Source: Paracoccaceae bacterium
Lineage (GTDB): Bacteria > Pseudomonadota > Alphaproteobacteria > Rhodobacterales > Rhodobacteraceae
DNA length: 64,000 nucleotides
Reading direction: 5' to 3'
NCBI GenBank assembly: GCA_017854585.1
Contig: JAFMHK010000014.1
Location: forward strand, 1 to 64,000
The position numbers and the translations under genes are program-made. Below are positions 34,181 through 44,312 of the stretch, in pieces. The notes beneath the pieces are model-generated. The model made no database searches. It saw only the letters and a program-made list of their open reading frames with translations, and had not been told where the DNA came from. The number at the start of each line of letters is the position of its first letter. The first letter of the stretch is position 1.

Positions 34181-36475
34181 ATGAGATTTCGCTTTCCGAT
34201 TGTCATTATCGACGAGGACTTCCGCTCGGACAACTCCTCGGGCCTAGGGATCCGTGCGGTTGCGGAGGCCATCGAACGCGAGGGTTTCGAGGTTCTCGGC
34301 ACAACCAGTTACGGCGATCTGTCACAATTTGCACAACAACAGTCACGTGCCAGCGCCTTCGTGCTGTCGATCGATGACGAGGAATTCACCCCCGGTCCCG
34401 ATCTTGATCCGGCGGTCGTGAACCTGCGGACCTTCATCGAGGAAGTGCGTTGGAAGAACGAAGACGTGCCGATCTATATCTACGGTGAGACCAAGACCAG
34501 CAGGCATCTTCCCAATGATATCCTGCGCGAGTTGCACGGCTTCATCCACATGTTCGAGGACACCCCCGAATTCGTGGCGCGCCACATCATCCGCGATGCA
34601 AAGGCCTATCTTGAAAGCATTCAGCCGCCGTTCTTCAAGGCTTTGCTCGATTATGCCGAGGATGGTTCCTATTCGTGGCATTGTCCGGGGCATTCCGGCG
34701 GTGTGGCCTTTCTCAAGAGTCCGATCGGCCAGATGTATCACCAGTTCTATGGCGAAAACATGCTGCGCGCGGATGTGTGCAATTCCGTGGAGGAACTGGG
34801 ACAGCTGCTGGATCACGATGGGGCGATTGGCGCGTCCGAACGCAATGCCGCGCGCATCTTCAATGCCGACCACTGCTTCTTTGTAACCAACGGAACTAGC
34901 ACATCCAACAAGATGGTCTGGCACCACACCGTCGCACCCGGCGATGTTGTCGTCGTCGATCGCAACTGCCACAAGTCGATCTTGCACAGCATAATCATGA
35001 CCGGGGCCATTCCCGTGTTCATGAAGCCAACGCGCAACCATTACGGAATCATTGGCCCGATCCCGAAGGCCGAGTTTGAGATTGACGCCATCAAGGCGAA
35101 AATCCGTGAAAATCCGCTGCTTGCCCATATCGACGCCGACACGGTCAAGCCACGCATCATCACCTTGACGCAGTCGACCTATGACGGGGTGCTTTACAAC
35201 ACCGAGACGATCAAGGGCATGCTGGATGGCTACATCGACAACCTCCACTTCGATGAGGCGTGGCTGCCCCACGCCGCGTTCCATCCGTTCTACGGCAGTT
35301 TCCATTCGATGGGCCGCAAGCGCGAACGACCGAGCAAGTCGGTGACCTATGCGACCCAGTCGATCCACAAGTTGCTGGCCGGGATCAGTCAGGCCAGCCA
35401 AGTGCTGGTGCAAGACAGCCAAACCACGAAATTGGATCGCCATCTCTTCAACGAAGCGTACCTGATGCATACCAGCACCAGCCCGCAGTACAGCATCATC
35501 GCAAGTTGCGACGTAGCGGCCGCGATGATGGAGCCTCCGGGCGGACGCGCGTTGGTTGAAGAAAGCATTCTCGAGTCCCTCGATTTCCGCCGCGCGATGC
35601 GCAAGGTCGATCAGGAATACGGGGCAGATGATTGGTGGTTTCAGGTCTGGGGTCCGGACGAGCTGGATGAAGAGGGCGTTGATGACCCCGGCAACTGGGT
35701 TCTGAAGAAAACCGACGCCGAAGGTGTGCAACCCGCTGACGGCGAGGAGTCGTGGCACGCGTTCGGAGACATGGCCCCCGGCTTCAACATGCTTGACCCG
35801 ATCAAGGCCACGATCATCACCCCCGGCCTGAATCTGGATGGACGCTTTGAGGAAACCGGTATTCCCGCCTCGATCGTCACGAAATATCTGGCGGAGCACG
35901 GCGTTGTTGTCGAGAAAACCGGTCTTTACAGCTTTTTCATAATGTTCACGATCGGCATCACCAAGGGCCGCTGGAATTCGCTTCTGACCGAGTTGCAGCA
36001 GTTCAAGGATGACTACGACAAGAACCAGCCGATGTGGCGGTGCATGCCGAAATTCTGTGCCAAACAGCCACGTTACGAGAAAATGGGCCTCAAGGACATG
36101 TGCCAGCATGTTCATGCGCTTTATGCCAAGTATGACGTGGCGATCTTGTCGACCGAAATGTACCTGAGCGACCTGACACCTGCGATGACGCCCAGCGAAG
36201 CGTTTTCCCACATCGCGGCCCGGTCCACGCAACGTGTACCCATCGATGAGCTGGAGGGGCGGATCACGACAAGCCTTGTCACCCCCTATCCGCCCGGCAT
36301 CCCGCTTTTGATCCCCGGCGAGGTGTTCAACAAGAAAATCGTTGAATACCTGAAATTCAACCGTGCCTTTGCGTGGAAATGCCCCGGATTTGAAACGGAT
36401 ATTCACGGGCTGGTGCACGAGGAAGACGAAAACGGACAGGTGCAATATTTTGCGGATTGCGTAGCGGCAGAGTAA
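34181..36475 (+). CDS. Orn/Lys/Arg decarboxylase, probably arginine decarboxylase (AdiA type)
   Basis: 764 residues from the ATG at 34181 with GGAG six bases upstream; the TTG one codon earlier is rejected. It has the N-terminal wing domain (about 1-125, starting FPIVIIDEDFRSDNSSG), the PLP fold type I core with the Schiff-base Lys397 in TQSIHKLLAG, and the C-terminal domain of inducible decarboxylases. Length matches AdiA (about 755). The reaction consumes a proton and gives agmatine, cadaverine or putrescine, helping acid resistance or polyamine supply. No matching amino acid/amine antiporter is adjacent, so substrate and role stay open. Confidence 0.88.
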   Translation: MRFRFPIVIIDEDFRSDNSSGLGIRAVAEAIEREGFEVLGTTSYGDLSQFAQQQSRASAFVLSIDDEEFTPGPDLDPAVVNLRTFIEEVRWKNEDVPIYIYGETKTSRHLPNDILRELHGFIHMFEDTPEFVARHIIRDAKAYLESIQPPFFKALLDYAEDGSYSWHCPGHSGGVAFLKSPIGQMYHQFYGENMLRADVCNSVEELGQLLDHDGAIGASERNAARIFNADHCFFVTNGTSTSNKMVWHHTVAPGDVVVVDRNCHKSILHSIIMTGAIPVFMKPTRNHYGIIGPIPKAEFEIDAIKAKIRENPLLAHIDADTVKPRIITLTQSTYDGVLYNTETIKGMLDGYIDNLHFDEAWLPHAAFHPFYGSFHSMGRKRERPSKSVTYATQSIHKLLAGISQASQVLVQDSQTTKLDRHLFNEAYLMHTSTSPQYSIIASCDVAAAMMEPPGGRALVEESILESLDFRRAMRKVDQEYGADDWWFQVWGPDELDEEGVDDPGNWVLKKTDAEGVQPADGEESWHAFGDMAPGFNMLDPIKATIITPGLNLDGRFEETGIPASIVTKYLAEHGVVVEKTGLYSFFIMFTIGITKGRWNSLLTELQQFKDDYDKNQPMWRCMPKFCAKQPRYEKMGLKDMCQHVHALYAKYDVAILSTEMYLSDLTPAMTPSEAFSHIAARSTQRVPIDELEGRITTSLVTPYPPGIPLLIPGEVFNKKIVEYLKFNRAFAWKCPGFETDIHGLVHEEDENGQVQYFADCVAAE

Positions 36476-36629
36476 CCGGGCTGCGGCCCGAGGCTTTGCC
36501 GCCACGGCACGGAAAGCTGAACTTGCCCACCTCGTCCGGGGACGGCAGGCCGTGATCACCAATTGATTGCGCCAAGTTCAATAGCCGAACCCGGAAAGCC
36601 GCGGTCGGTGCAACAAGAAGGGTCATGCC

Positions 36630-37712
36630 ATGTCACTGCCCAAGACGATGCGCGCGATGGTCACCATGGGCCATGGAGGTCTGGAGCAGATGGTCTGGCA
36701 CACGGATTGGCCAACACCTGTTGCCGCACCCGGCGAGGTCTTGGTCCGGGTGGGGGCCTGCGGGCTGAACAACACCGACGTGAACACGCGGTCCGGCTGG
36801 TATTCCAAGGCCGTCACTGCGCCCACGACCGCCGAAGGCCATGAGACCGAGGACGGCGCGGACCCGGCATGGGGCGCGCCCCCGATTGCCTTTCCCCGCA
36901 TTCAGGGTGCCGATGTCTGTGGCCGGATCGTTGCGGTCGGCGACGGCGTCAGCGCGGCGCGCATCGGCGAACGCGTGATCACCGACAACTGGCTGCGCGA
37001 TGCGGCAGATCCGGCGGATATCACCAAGGCCGGGTATTTCGGGTCGGAGCGCGACGGCGGCTTTGCCGAATACACCACAATGCCGGCGCGCAACGCGATC
37101 GCAATCTCATCCGCCCTGTCCGACGCGGAATTGGCGACGTTCAGTTGTTCGTATTCCACCGCCGAGGGCATGCTGACCCGCGCCAATGTCACCGCCGACG
37201 ATACGGTGCTGGTGCCGGGTGCCTCGGGGGGCGTGGGCGGGGCGTTGGTGCAGCTGGCCAAGCTGCGCGGGGCGACGGTAATCGCGATGGCGTCCGACGC
37301 AAAGCATGCAGACGTGGCCAAACTTGGCCCCGACATGATCATCGCCCGCGCGCCCACCGATCTGCGTCGCGCCTTGGGCACGGCAAGGATAACGGTCGTT
37401 GCCGATGTGGTGGGTGGCGCGCAATGGCCCGCGCTGATCGACATTCTGGAACGCGGCGGGCGCTATACCTGTTCGGGCGCGATTGCCGGGCCGATTGTCA
37501 CGCTGGATCTGCGGACCCTCTACTTGCGGGATCTGACGTTCACGGGGTCAACCGTCATCCCGCCCCGGGTGACCGAGACCCTTGTCCGTCATATCGAGGC
37601 GGGTGCGATCCGGCCCGTGTTGGCCGCGACCTACCCGCTGTCAGAGCTTCATGCCGCGCAGACGGCCTTCATCGCCAAAACGCATACCGGGAACATCGTC
37701 GTCACGCCCTGA
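36630..37712 (+). CDS. MDR-family alcohol dehydrogenase/quinone oxidoreductase-like protein
   Basis: 360 residues with GAAGG upstream. GroES-like N-terminal part with GEVLVRVGACGLNNTD; nucleotide fold with VLVPGASGGVGGALVQLA (about 195-212), suited to NADPH. The four-Cys structural zinc loop of the dehydrogenase at 24284 is absent. Substrate unknown. Lies between the decarboxylase and ppsA with no promoter box of its own in the 154-bp gap. Confidence 0.85.
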   Translation: MSLPKTMRAMVTMGHGGLEQMVWHTDWPTPVAAPGEVLVRVGACGLNNTDVNTRSGWYSKAVTAPTTAEGHETEDGADPAWGAPPIAFPRIQGADVCGRIVAVGDGVSAARIGERVITDNWLRDAADPADITKAGYFGSERDGGFAEYTTMPARNAIAISSALSDAELATFSCSYSTAEGMLTRANVTADDTVLVPGASGGVGGALVQLAKLRGATVIAMASDAKHADVAKLGPDMIIARAPTDLRRALGTARITVVADVVGGAQWPALIDILERGGRYTCSGAIAGPIVTLDLRTLYLRDLTFTGSTVIPPRVTETLVRHIEAGAIRPVLAATYPLSELHAAQTAFIAKTHTGNIVVTP

Positions 37713-37855
37713 CGATCACACCCCCGACTGATAGCCGCGAGGATGGCCTGATCGATCATCTGCCGGGCTGTCCCTGCGGGATGGTCGCGGGTTTATCCGC
37801 CCTTTTGGCTTGTCCTTTGGAATGAAGCGCATGATCGGCAGGCCATCGTGACGAA

Positions 37856-37869
37856 TTGATCGCGATCAA
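37856..37869. promoter_or_regulatory. FNR-type box TTGATcgcgATCAA (perfect consensus)
   Basis: Full palindrome, centred 56.5 bp before the ppsA start. CATGGT (37891-37896) is 31 bp downstream, a weak -10 with the key A and T. Confidence 0.82.
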
Positions 37870-37918
37870 TCCCGCCCCGGTGTTTCACGCCATGGTCGGT
37901 GCATCTTTCCCAATCTGG

Positions 37919-40306
37919 ATGTCCGCCATGCCACCTCCTCCCCCCCTTGTGCTTGATTTTGCAGATGTGAAGCGCGGTGATGTCGCGGTGGTTGGCGGCA
38001 AGAACGCATCTTTGGGCGAAATGATCGGCGCGCTGTCACCAAAGGGGATCATGGTGCCACCGGGTTTCGCCACCACGGCCGATGCTTTCCGCGACTATCT
38101 GGCCAAGAACGGCATGGAAGCGGAAATAAAGACACATCTTGATGCCTATGCCGATGGACAGACACCTCTGCCGGACACCGGAAAGGCGATCCGCGCCCTA
38201 ATCTTGAAGGGTGTGTGGCCCAAGAAAACGGCAGATGCGATCACACAGCATTACCGGCGCATCTGCAAGAACGCCGAGGCCGAAGACCTGCCTGTGGCCG
38301 TCCGGTCGAGCGCCACGGCCGAGGATCTGCCGGAAGCAAGCTTTGCCGGACAGCAAGAAACCTTTCTGAATGTCATCGGAGAGGCGGCGCTTCTGGAGGC
38401 GTGCAAGCGATGCTATGCATCGCTGTTTACCGACCGCGCGATATCTTACCGTCAGATGCAGGGGTTCGCGCATGATCAGGTCGCCCTGTCGATCGGCGTG
38501 CAACAAATGGTTCGGGCCGATACCGGAGGCTCGGGGGTGATGTTTTCCATCGACACCGAATCCGGGTTTCCAGACGCGGTGCTGATCAACGCGGCATGGG
38601 GATTGGGGGAAAACGTGGTGCAAGGGGCCGTCGATCCCGATGAGTATCAGGTCTATACGCCATTCCTGACGAACCCAGACCTGACGCCAATCCTTGAAAA
38701 GCGACTTGGTGCGAAGGCGATGAAGATGATCACTGATCGCGAAGGCAAGCCGCGCAATGTCCCGACATCCAAGGCCGAGCGCGAACGCTTTGTGCTGGCT
38801 GACGATGAGATACTGTTCCTCGCGCGTCAGGCCAAGATCATCGCCGATCACTATGGCCAGCCGATGGATATCGAGTGGGCGCGTGATGGCGGAACCAACA
38901 AACTCTATATCGTGCAGGCCCGCCCCGAAACCGTCCAGTCGCGGATCGATGTCGGGATATTGAAATCCTACACAGTGGACAATCCGGGCCGCGTGATTGT
39001 GACTGGGTTGAGCGTTGGAAGCGCTGCGGTCGCTGGCCGGGTCTCCATCATTGAAACGGCCGACGACATCGGACGTTTCGTCGAGGGGTCGGTTCTGGTG
39101 ACCCGAACCACCGATCCCGATTGGGTGCCGATCATGAAACGGGCCGCCGCCATTGTCACCGACCATGGCGGCCGCACTTCGCATGCCGCCATCGTCAGCC
39201 GCGAATTAGGGCTGCCCGCGATTGTCGGTTGCGGGAATGCGACGCACGTCTTGCACGACGAACAAGATGTCACCGTATCTTGCGCGGGCGGCGAAGAAGG
39301 CGTCGTGACCGACGGTATCGCCAAGGTGACAGTCGTTGAGGAAGCGCTGGAAAGCCTTCCCGACACCCGAACGCAGGTGATGCTGAACCTTGCCAACCCA
39401 ACCGCAGCGCTGCGGTGGTGGCGGCTTCCGGTGGATGGCGTCGGGCTGGCACGGATGGAGTTCGTGATCAACAACGTGGTGCGGGTGCATCCGATGGCCT
39501 TGGCCCATTTCGAAAAGGTGCAAGATCCAGCCGCGCGTGCGGACATCACGGCGCTGACAAAGGGGTATGCCAGCAAGCCAGAGTATTTCGTTGATCAGCT
39601 GGCGCGCGGCCTGTCGCGGATTGCGGCGTTTTGCTATCCCAAGCCGGTCATCGTGCGGATGAGCGATTTCAAGACCAATGAATACGCCGCCCTTCTGGGC
39701 GGACGCGATTTTGAACCGGCCGAGGAAAACCCGATGATCGGGTTTCGCGGCGCATCGCGCTATTACTCCGATGAATATCGTGATGGTTTCGCGCTTGAAT
39801 GTCAGGCCATCGCGCGTCTGCGCGGGTCGATGGGGTTTGACAACGTGATTGTCATGATCCCGTTTTGCCGGACGCCGGAAGAAGCCGATCGCGTGCTGGC
39901 GGTGATGGCCGAGCATGGGTTGGAACGCGGGCGTGACGGCCTTGCAGTGTATGTGATGTGCGAGATCCCGGCGAACGTGGTGCGGGCCGCCGATTTCGCG
40001 GAGCGCTTTGACGGATTTTCCATTGGTTCCAACGACCTGACCCAACTGACACTCGGCATCGACAGGGACTCGGACACATTGGCCCACCTGTTCCGCGAAG
40101 ATGACCCCGCGGTTCTGTGGATGATCGAAACCGTGATCAACGCCGCGCACAAGGCGGGCAGCAAGGTCGGGTTTTGCGGACAGGCCCCCAGCAACGATCC
40201 CGCCTATGCGCAGCGGCTGGTTCGGTTCGGGATCGACAGCGTTTCGGTGACACCGGACAGTTTCATCCAAGTCCTGCAGAACGTGGCAAAGGCCGAAACG
40301 GCGTAG
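37919..40306 (+). CDS. ppsA: Phosphoenolpyruvate synthase
   Basis: 795 residues from the ATG at 37919; 37928 is a possible alternative. Converts pyruvate and ATP to PEP, AMP and phosphate. N-terminal ATP-binding domain (GGKNASLGEM, then VRSSATAEDLPEASFAGQQ). The phosphohistidine His422 is in HGGRTSHAA, matching E. coli His421. The C-terminal PEP-binding barrel has GFCGQAPS. A frame extending to 37856 would run through the promoter box and is rejected. Control by a low-oxygen regulator would direct pyruvate to gluconeogenesis when respiration slows. Confidence 0.95.
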   Translation: MSAMPPPPPLVLDFADVKRGDVAVVGGKNASLGEMIGALSPKGIMVPPGFATTADAFRDYLAKNGMEAEIKTHLDAYADGQTPLPDTGKAIRALILKGVWPKKTADAITQHYRRICKNAEAEDLPVAVRSSATAEDLPEASFAGQQETFLNVIGEAALLEACKRCYASLFTDRAISYRQMQGFAHDQVALSIGVQQMVRADTGGSGVMFSIDTESGFPDAVLINAAWGLGENVVQGAVDPDEYQVYTPFLTNPDLTPILEKRLGAKAMKMITDREGKPRNVPTSKAERERFVLADDEILFLARQAKIIADHYGQPMDIEWARDGGTNKLYIVQARPETVQSRIDVGILKSYTVDNPGRVIVTGLSVGSAAVAGRVSIIETADDIGRFVEGSVLVTRTTDPDWVPIMKRAAAIVTDHGGRTSHAAIVSRELGLPAIVGCGNATHVLHDEQDVTVSCAGGEEGVVTDGIAKVTVVEEALESLPDTRTQVMLNLANPTAALRWWRLPVDGVGLARMEFVINNVVRVHPMALAHFEKVQDPAARADITALTKGYASKPEYFVDQLARGLSRIAAFCYPKPVIVRMSDFKTNEYAALLGGRDFEPAEENPMIGFRGASRYYSDEYRDGFALECQAIARLRGSMGFDNVIVMIPFCRTPEEADRVLAVMAEHGLERGRDGLAVYVMCEIPANVVRAADFAERFDGFSIGSNDLTQLTLGIDRDSDTLAHLFREDDPAVLWMIETVINAAHKAGSKVGFCGQAPSNDPAYAQRLVRFGIDSVSVTPDSFIQVLQNVAKAETA

Positions 40307-40334
40307 CCGGGACAGCAATCGCCATCTGCTTGGA

Positions 40335-40718
40335 TCACGAGCTTGCGGGTTGTTTCGACAGATGCATCGACAACCGAAGCACAGCCGCCAGAATGGCCTG
40401 CGCCAATACGGCGGAACGGCCCGATCCGATGACGGCGTCGTTGTCGCGAACCTCGCTTTCACGCAGGAAGCAGCGCCACTGGCCGTCCTTGTCGTTGGCG
40501 CGGCCATGGATATGAACCGCCCAATTGGGATAGGCCTCATCCGCGACGATCAAGGCACCGTCCGTTGTGCAGATATGCTGCGGGGTGGCCACGATATGTG
40601 ACATCTTTTCAGGCAGCAGAAAGGTCAGGGCGTGAATGACCGCATCAAAATCGGCAACCGATAGATCCTTGCGATCTTCGAGTTGCGAGATAAGGAGTTC
40701 AAGTTCGGGATCTTTCAT
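40335..40718 (-). CDS. Small conserved protein of unknown function
   Basis: 127 residues, no membrane segment or signal peptide. A two-part build: a helical N-terminal half (MKDPELELLISQLEDR), then NWAVHIHG, WRCFLRES and GSGRSAVLAQAILAAVLRL. The second half recalls the alpha-beta-alpha sandwich domain seen in phage and host small proteins, but this is only a visual resemblance. Convergent with ppsA and controlled by its own FNR-type box at 40800. Confidence 0.7.
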   Translation of the reverse strand: MKDPELELLISQLEDRKDLSVADFDAVIHALTFLLPEKMSHIVATPQHICTTDGALIVADEAYPNWAVHIHGRANDKDGQWRCFLRESEVRDNDAVIGSGRSAVLAQAILAAVLRLSMHLSKQPASS

Positions 40719-40799
40719 GGCTGACTTCCATCTTGTTTGGGGCGGTGCGCCGTACGCGTTGGCAATTGGGTCACGATAGCCACCTTTTGCAGGGCGCTA

Positions 40800-40813
40800 T
40801 TGATCTGCCTCAA
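40800..40813. promoter_or_regulatory. FNR-type box TTGATctgcCTCAA
   Basis: Half-sites TTGAT and CTCAA. On the minus strand TATCGT (40773-40778) lies exactly 31 bp from the centre and matches four of six -10 positions, pointing at the small gene starting at 40718. Confidence 0.72.
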
Positions 40814-40946
40814 TCGCCCCACAAAGGGTCAGATGCAGGCGATTGCGCGGGGTCGCATCTTGGTAGAGTTGCCGGGATTGCGACGGTGCAAGGTTTGGTC
40901 TTGGCGCCGAACTTCGGAGCCATTGGGCAGCACCCGGATCGGCACC

Positions 40947-41345
40947 TCAGCCCCAATTCGCCGACAAGGCGCGCAAGATGTCGGTTCGGCTGATCTGGCC
41001 CACCAGTACTCCTCCCTTCACCACGGGGAACCGCCGATAAGGCCCGTCGAGGAAGACCCTTGCCGCGGCCAGAAGATCCAGATCGGGGGTGATCGTGATG
41101 ACATCTGTCGACATGTAAGCTGCAACCGGCCTGCCCCAATCACGGTAATAGCTGGCTTCAAGCGCGGCCCGTAACGCATCCTTCTCCGTCAGGATCCCGA
41201 CAAGCTGGCCGTCATCATCGATGACCGGCGCACCTGAAAACCCATGATCCAGCAACACGCGGACGGCGCCGTTGATTTCCTGATCGGGCGAGAGTGTGAC
41301 AGGGCTGCGAACCATGTGATCGGACACAAGGGTGAGGGTACTCAT
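40947..41345 (-). CDS. Two-CBS-domain protein at the end of the nqr operon
   Basis: 132 residues, almost wholly two CBS domains (about 8-65 and 77-130), with GAPVIDDDGQLVGILTEKD and RFPVVKGGVLVGQISRTD. CBS pairs bind adenine nucleotides and report energy state. The ATG at 41345 overlaps the nqrM stop (ATGA), so it is made with the Nqr module. I know of no CBS protein in standard nqr operons. It may sense AMP/ATP or NAD(H) to tune the complex. Confidence 0.85.
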   Translation of the reverse strand: MSTLTLVSDHMVRSPVTLSPDQEINGAVRVLLDHGFSGAPVIDDDGQLVGILTEKDALRAALEASYYRDWGRPVAAYMSTDVITITPDLDLLAAARVFLDGPYRRFPVVKGGVLVGQISRTDILRALSANWG

Positions 41346-41515
41346 TCCGGGGACCGTTCGGTTGTGGCCTTGGGGCAACCGGCACATCCGCTGCCCGCCC
41401 CGCACGCAAGCCCGCCGCATGACCCCTTGATCGGACCGCGCCCCGTCAGGGTCCCGATTGCCATGCCCAGCACGGCAAGGCCAATGATCCCGAGGGAAAG
41501 GAAGAATGTGGTCAT
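41342..41515 (-). CDS. nqrM: NqrM, Na+-NQR maturation protein
   Basis: 57 residues with a strong GGAGG site. One N-terminal membrane helix (FFLSLGIIGLAVLGMAIGTL), then the family motif GRGPIKGSCGGL and a Cys cluster (CGAGSGCAGC). In Vibrio NqrM is needed to install the iron centre held by Cys residues of NqrD and NqrE. Its position after apbE matches the known nqrABCDEF-apbE-nqrM order and argues that this is Nqr, not Rnf. Confidence 0.88.
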   Translation of the reverse strand: MTTFFLSLGIIGLAVLGMAIGTLTGRGPIKGSCGGLACGAGSGCAGCPKATTERSPE

Positions 41516-41538
41516 GGTGAAACCTCCGACGTTGTGGG

Positions 41539-42492
41539 TCATACGACCAGATGCGACGCGAACTGACCCGTCGGGATGCTTGCGCCAGTATCGTGCGGAC
41601 CAATGATGAAAAGCCCCGAAATGTTGTGCGCCCGCGCGAATGCGGGGCCTTCGCGCCCCATCGCCAACAACGCCGTTGCCAGCGCGTCCGCCTCCATTCC
41701 GGTTTCGGCAAGCACGGAAACGGACGCGGCGTAGCCCGTGGCGGGGCGGTTGTTGACCGGATCGATGACATGGCTGAGCGCCACGTCGCCCATCAGGCCA
41801 TTGTGGCGATGCCCCGAGGTGGCCAACGCCAAGTCCCCCGGCGCAACGATATGGCGCACGGCAAATTCCGGTGACACCGGATCTTCGATCGCGACGGTCC
41901 ATGGCCTGCCGGATGGATGGCGGCCAACGGCGCGCAATTCGCCCCCCAATTCCAGCAAGAAATCGGTTCCACCCTGCGCGACAAGTTCATCGATCAGACA
42001 ATCCAGTGCAAACCCCTTGGCAAGGCCGCACAGATCAAGGGTCACGCCCGGCGCGGATTTGTGCAACGCGGTGCCATCCAGCGTGATCTGATCCGCGCCC
42101 CCCGGCTGGCCAACGATCGGCCCAAAGCCAAAGCGGTGCGTGATCGGGCCTGTCGTGGGGTCGAAATGACCATCCGTTGCTCGCCCCGTCGCAAGTGCCG
42201 CATCCACCACCCGTGCCATCATGTCCGGGATCACGACAACCTGACTGACATCCGCACGGTTGAACCGCGACAGATGGGACGCGGTCCGGTATGGCGACAT
42301 CATGACATCAATCGCGTCGATGACCCGCGTGATGGGCGGCAAAATTGTTGCCGTGTTGGCCGTACCGGCAACCAGCCGCCACGTGCTGCCAAATGCCCGG
42401 CCACCAAGGATCCCGGGATTGGCTTTGGCCAACGTCGGCGTCACTGTCAGGGCGAGGCTGCCAAGGATCACGCTGCGCCGGGTCAGGTCCAT
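41539..42492 (-). CDS. apbE: FAD:protein FMN transferase ApbE
   Basis: 317 residues. N-terminal twin-arginine-like leader (TRRSVILGSLALT). ApbE motifs include GSTWRL, DGHFDPTTGP, DLCGLAKGFALD and TSGHRHNG. It attaches FMN covalently to Thr in NqrC (and normally NqrB). Starts 3 bp after the nqrF stop with GGAG upstream. Its presence fits a flavinylation target in this operon, at least NqrC. Confidence 0.93.
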   Translation of the reverse strand: MDLTRRSVILGSLALTVTPTLAKANPGILGGRAFGSTWRLVAGTANTATILPPITRVIDAIDVMMSPYRTASHLSRFNRADVSQVVVIPDMMARVVDAALATGRATDGHFDPTTGPITHRFGFGPIVGQPGGADQITLDGTALHKSAPGVTLDLCGLAKGFALDCLIDELVAQGGTDFLLELGGELRAVGRHPSGRPWTVAIEDPVSPEFAVRHIVAPGDLALATSGHRHNGLMGDVALSHVIDPVNNRPATGYAASVSVLAETGMEADALATALLAMGREGPAFARAHNISGLFIIGPHDTGASIPTGQFASHLVV

Positions 42493-42495
42493 TGG

Positions 42496-43716
42496 TCACA
42501 CTCCGAAATCGTCGTTCATGATATTGGCGGGATCGACCCCCAGATCGTCCAGCATCTTGAGAACCGCGGCGATCATCAGGGGCGGACCACACAGGTAGTA
42601 TTCGCAGTCTTGCGGCGCGGGATGATCACCAAGGTATCGTTCCCGCGCGATGTCGTGGATGAACCCGGTGTCTCCGGTCCAGCCACCGTCAGGTTCGGGA
42701 TCGGACAGCGCCACGGTCCACCGGAAATTGTCATGACGGGCGGCCAGTTCGTTCAGTTCCTCCACGTAATAGAGGTCGGCAATACTGCGTGCGCCATACC
42801 AGAAGCTGACTTTCCTGCGGCTTTGCTGCCGGTCCAGCACATCGAAGATCATTGCACGCAGCGGGGCCATGCCCACGCCACCGCCAAGAAAGACCATCTC
42901 GCGCGCGGTATCTTGAATGCGAAACGTGCCGAACGGCCCCGCGATGGAAATCGCATCGCCCTGATTGACCGAGAACAGCCAAGACGACACGATCCCCGGC
43001 GGCACGCCAGACGCGCGCGGGGGCGGCAGGGCAAGCCGGATGTTCAAGACGATCCGGCCCTCCTCGGTATCACTGGGCAGGTTGGCGATTGAATAGGCGC
43101 GGGTCACCGGTTCTGTCGTCGTGACCGAAAGGTTTCGCAGCGGCACCCATCTTTCGGCGAACCGATCGGGCACCGCGATCCGGGAATAATCAAGCGCAAA
43201 GGGCGGTGCGGTGATCTGGATAAAGGCCCCCGCGAACAGATGGGCCGCGTTGCCGGGCGGCAGGTCCAGAACGATCTCACGGATCAACGGTGTCAGTGTG
43301 GTGACCGATGCAACGCGGGCGTCATAGGCTTCCGCGGCCAACAGATCGTCACGAACGCGGACCGCCATGTCGCCACGCAACGTTACCTGACACGCCAAGT
43401 GCATTCCGGCGCGCAACTCGGCCGGTGACAGACGCGCGATTTCGACTGGTAAGGGCGGCGGGCCGTTGCCCGTGACCTGCACGCAACACAAGCCGCAGGT
43501 GCCAGCGCCCGCGCAGGCCGATGGCACCAGCACGCCATTGTCGTTCAGAATCGACAGCAGCTTGCGCCCGGTTTGTGCGGCGATCGCGTTAGTGTCATTC
43601 ACCGTCAGCGTGGCGGGCCGTGACGGGACCATGATCTGGCGGGCCAGCATCACGAAGGCCGTCAGAACCAGCATGATGACCACCAACACCGCTATGCCCA
43701 ACACCATCGTCATCAT
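42496..43716 (-). CDS. nqrF: Na+-NQR subunit F (NADH-oxidising flavoprotein)
   Basis: 406 residues, the usual length. One N-terminal membrane helix (4-25). 2Fe-2S ferredoxin domain with Cys68, Cys74, Cys77 and Cys109. FAD domain with [11 protein letters not shown], and NADH domain with [14 protein letters not shown]. Takes electrons from NADH and passes them to the membrane subunits. All cofactor residues look intact. Start overlaps the nqrE stop (ATGA). Confidence 0.95.
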   Translation of the reverse strand: MMTMVLGIAVLVVIMLVLTAFVMLARQIMVPSRPATLTVNDTNAIAAQTGRKLLSILNDNGVLVPSACAGAGTCGLCCVQVTGNGPPPLPVEIARLSPAELRAGMHLACQVTLRGDMAVRVRDDLLAAEAYDARVASVTTLTPLIREIVLDLPPGNAAHLFAGAFIQITAPPFALDYSRIAVPDRFAERWVPLRNLSVTTTEPVTRAYSIANLPSDTEEGRIVLNIRLALPPPRASGVPPGIVSSWLFSVNQGDAISIAGPFGTFRIQDTAREMVFLGGGVGMAPLRAMIFDVLDRQQSRRKVSFWYGARSIADLYYVEELNELAARHDNFRWTVALSDPEPDGGWTGDTGFIHDIARERYLGDHPAPQDCEYYLCGPPLMIAAVLKMLDDLGVDPANIMNDDFGV

Positions 43717-44312
43717 AGCGGCACCCGCGCGAATGCAGCAAAGCCCAAAGACATCAGCCCGGTCGCAAGAAAGGCGCTGGCAAGCCCGCGCACCCCTGCC
43801 GGCATATCGCTATACTGCAGGCGTTCGCGAATGGCCGCGAAGGCAACGATTGCCAAGGCCCATCCGACCCCGCCGCCAAACCCGTAAACCACGGCCTCGG
43901 GGATGGTATAGCGCCGTTCGGCCATGAACAGGCTGCCGCCCAGAACGGCGCAATTGACGGTGATCAGGGGAAGGAAACTGCCCAAGGCGACGTAGAGCTT
44001 GGGGAAAAAGCGGTCGAGCGTCATTTCCAGCACCTGAACGATGGCCGCGATCACACCGATGAAGGCCACCAGCCGCAGAAAACCAAGGTCCACCTCAGGC
44101 AGGCCCGCCCACCTCCAAGCCCCTTCGATCAGCACACCGTTCAGGATCAGGGCATTGACCGGAACCGTGATGGTCTGCACCGCAATGATGGCCAGCCCAA
44201 GGCCCACGGCGGTTTCGACCCTTTCGGACACCGCCAGAAACGTGCAGATGCCAAGGAAATACGCCAGCGCGAGGTTTTCCTGAAAGATCGCGGCGATCAA
44301 CAACTCGGTCAT
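43713..44312 (-). CDS. nqrE: Na+-NQR subunit E
   Basis: 199-residue integral membrane protein with six predicted helices, the normal length. Cys23 (GICTFLAVS) and Cys121 ([10 protein letters not shown]) match the pair that, with NqrD, holds the intramembrane iron centre. Start from the ATG at 44312, overlapping the nqrD stop. Confidence 0.94.
   Translation of the reverse strand: MTELLIAAIFQENLALAYFLGICTFLAVSERVETAVGLGLAIIAVQTITVPVNALILNGVLIEGAWRWAGLPEVDLGFLRLVAFIGVIAAIVQVLEMTLDRFFPKLYVALGSFLPLITVNCAVLGGSLFMAERRYTIPEAVVYGFGGGVGWALAIVAFAAIRERLQYSDMPAGVRGLASAFLATGLMSLGFAAFARVPL

Noticed and set aside
35082-35094. TTGACgccATCAA inside the decarboxylase gene
   Set aside because: Spacer of three and intragenic.
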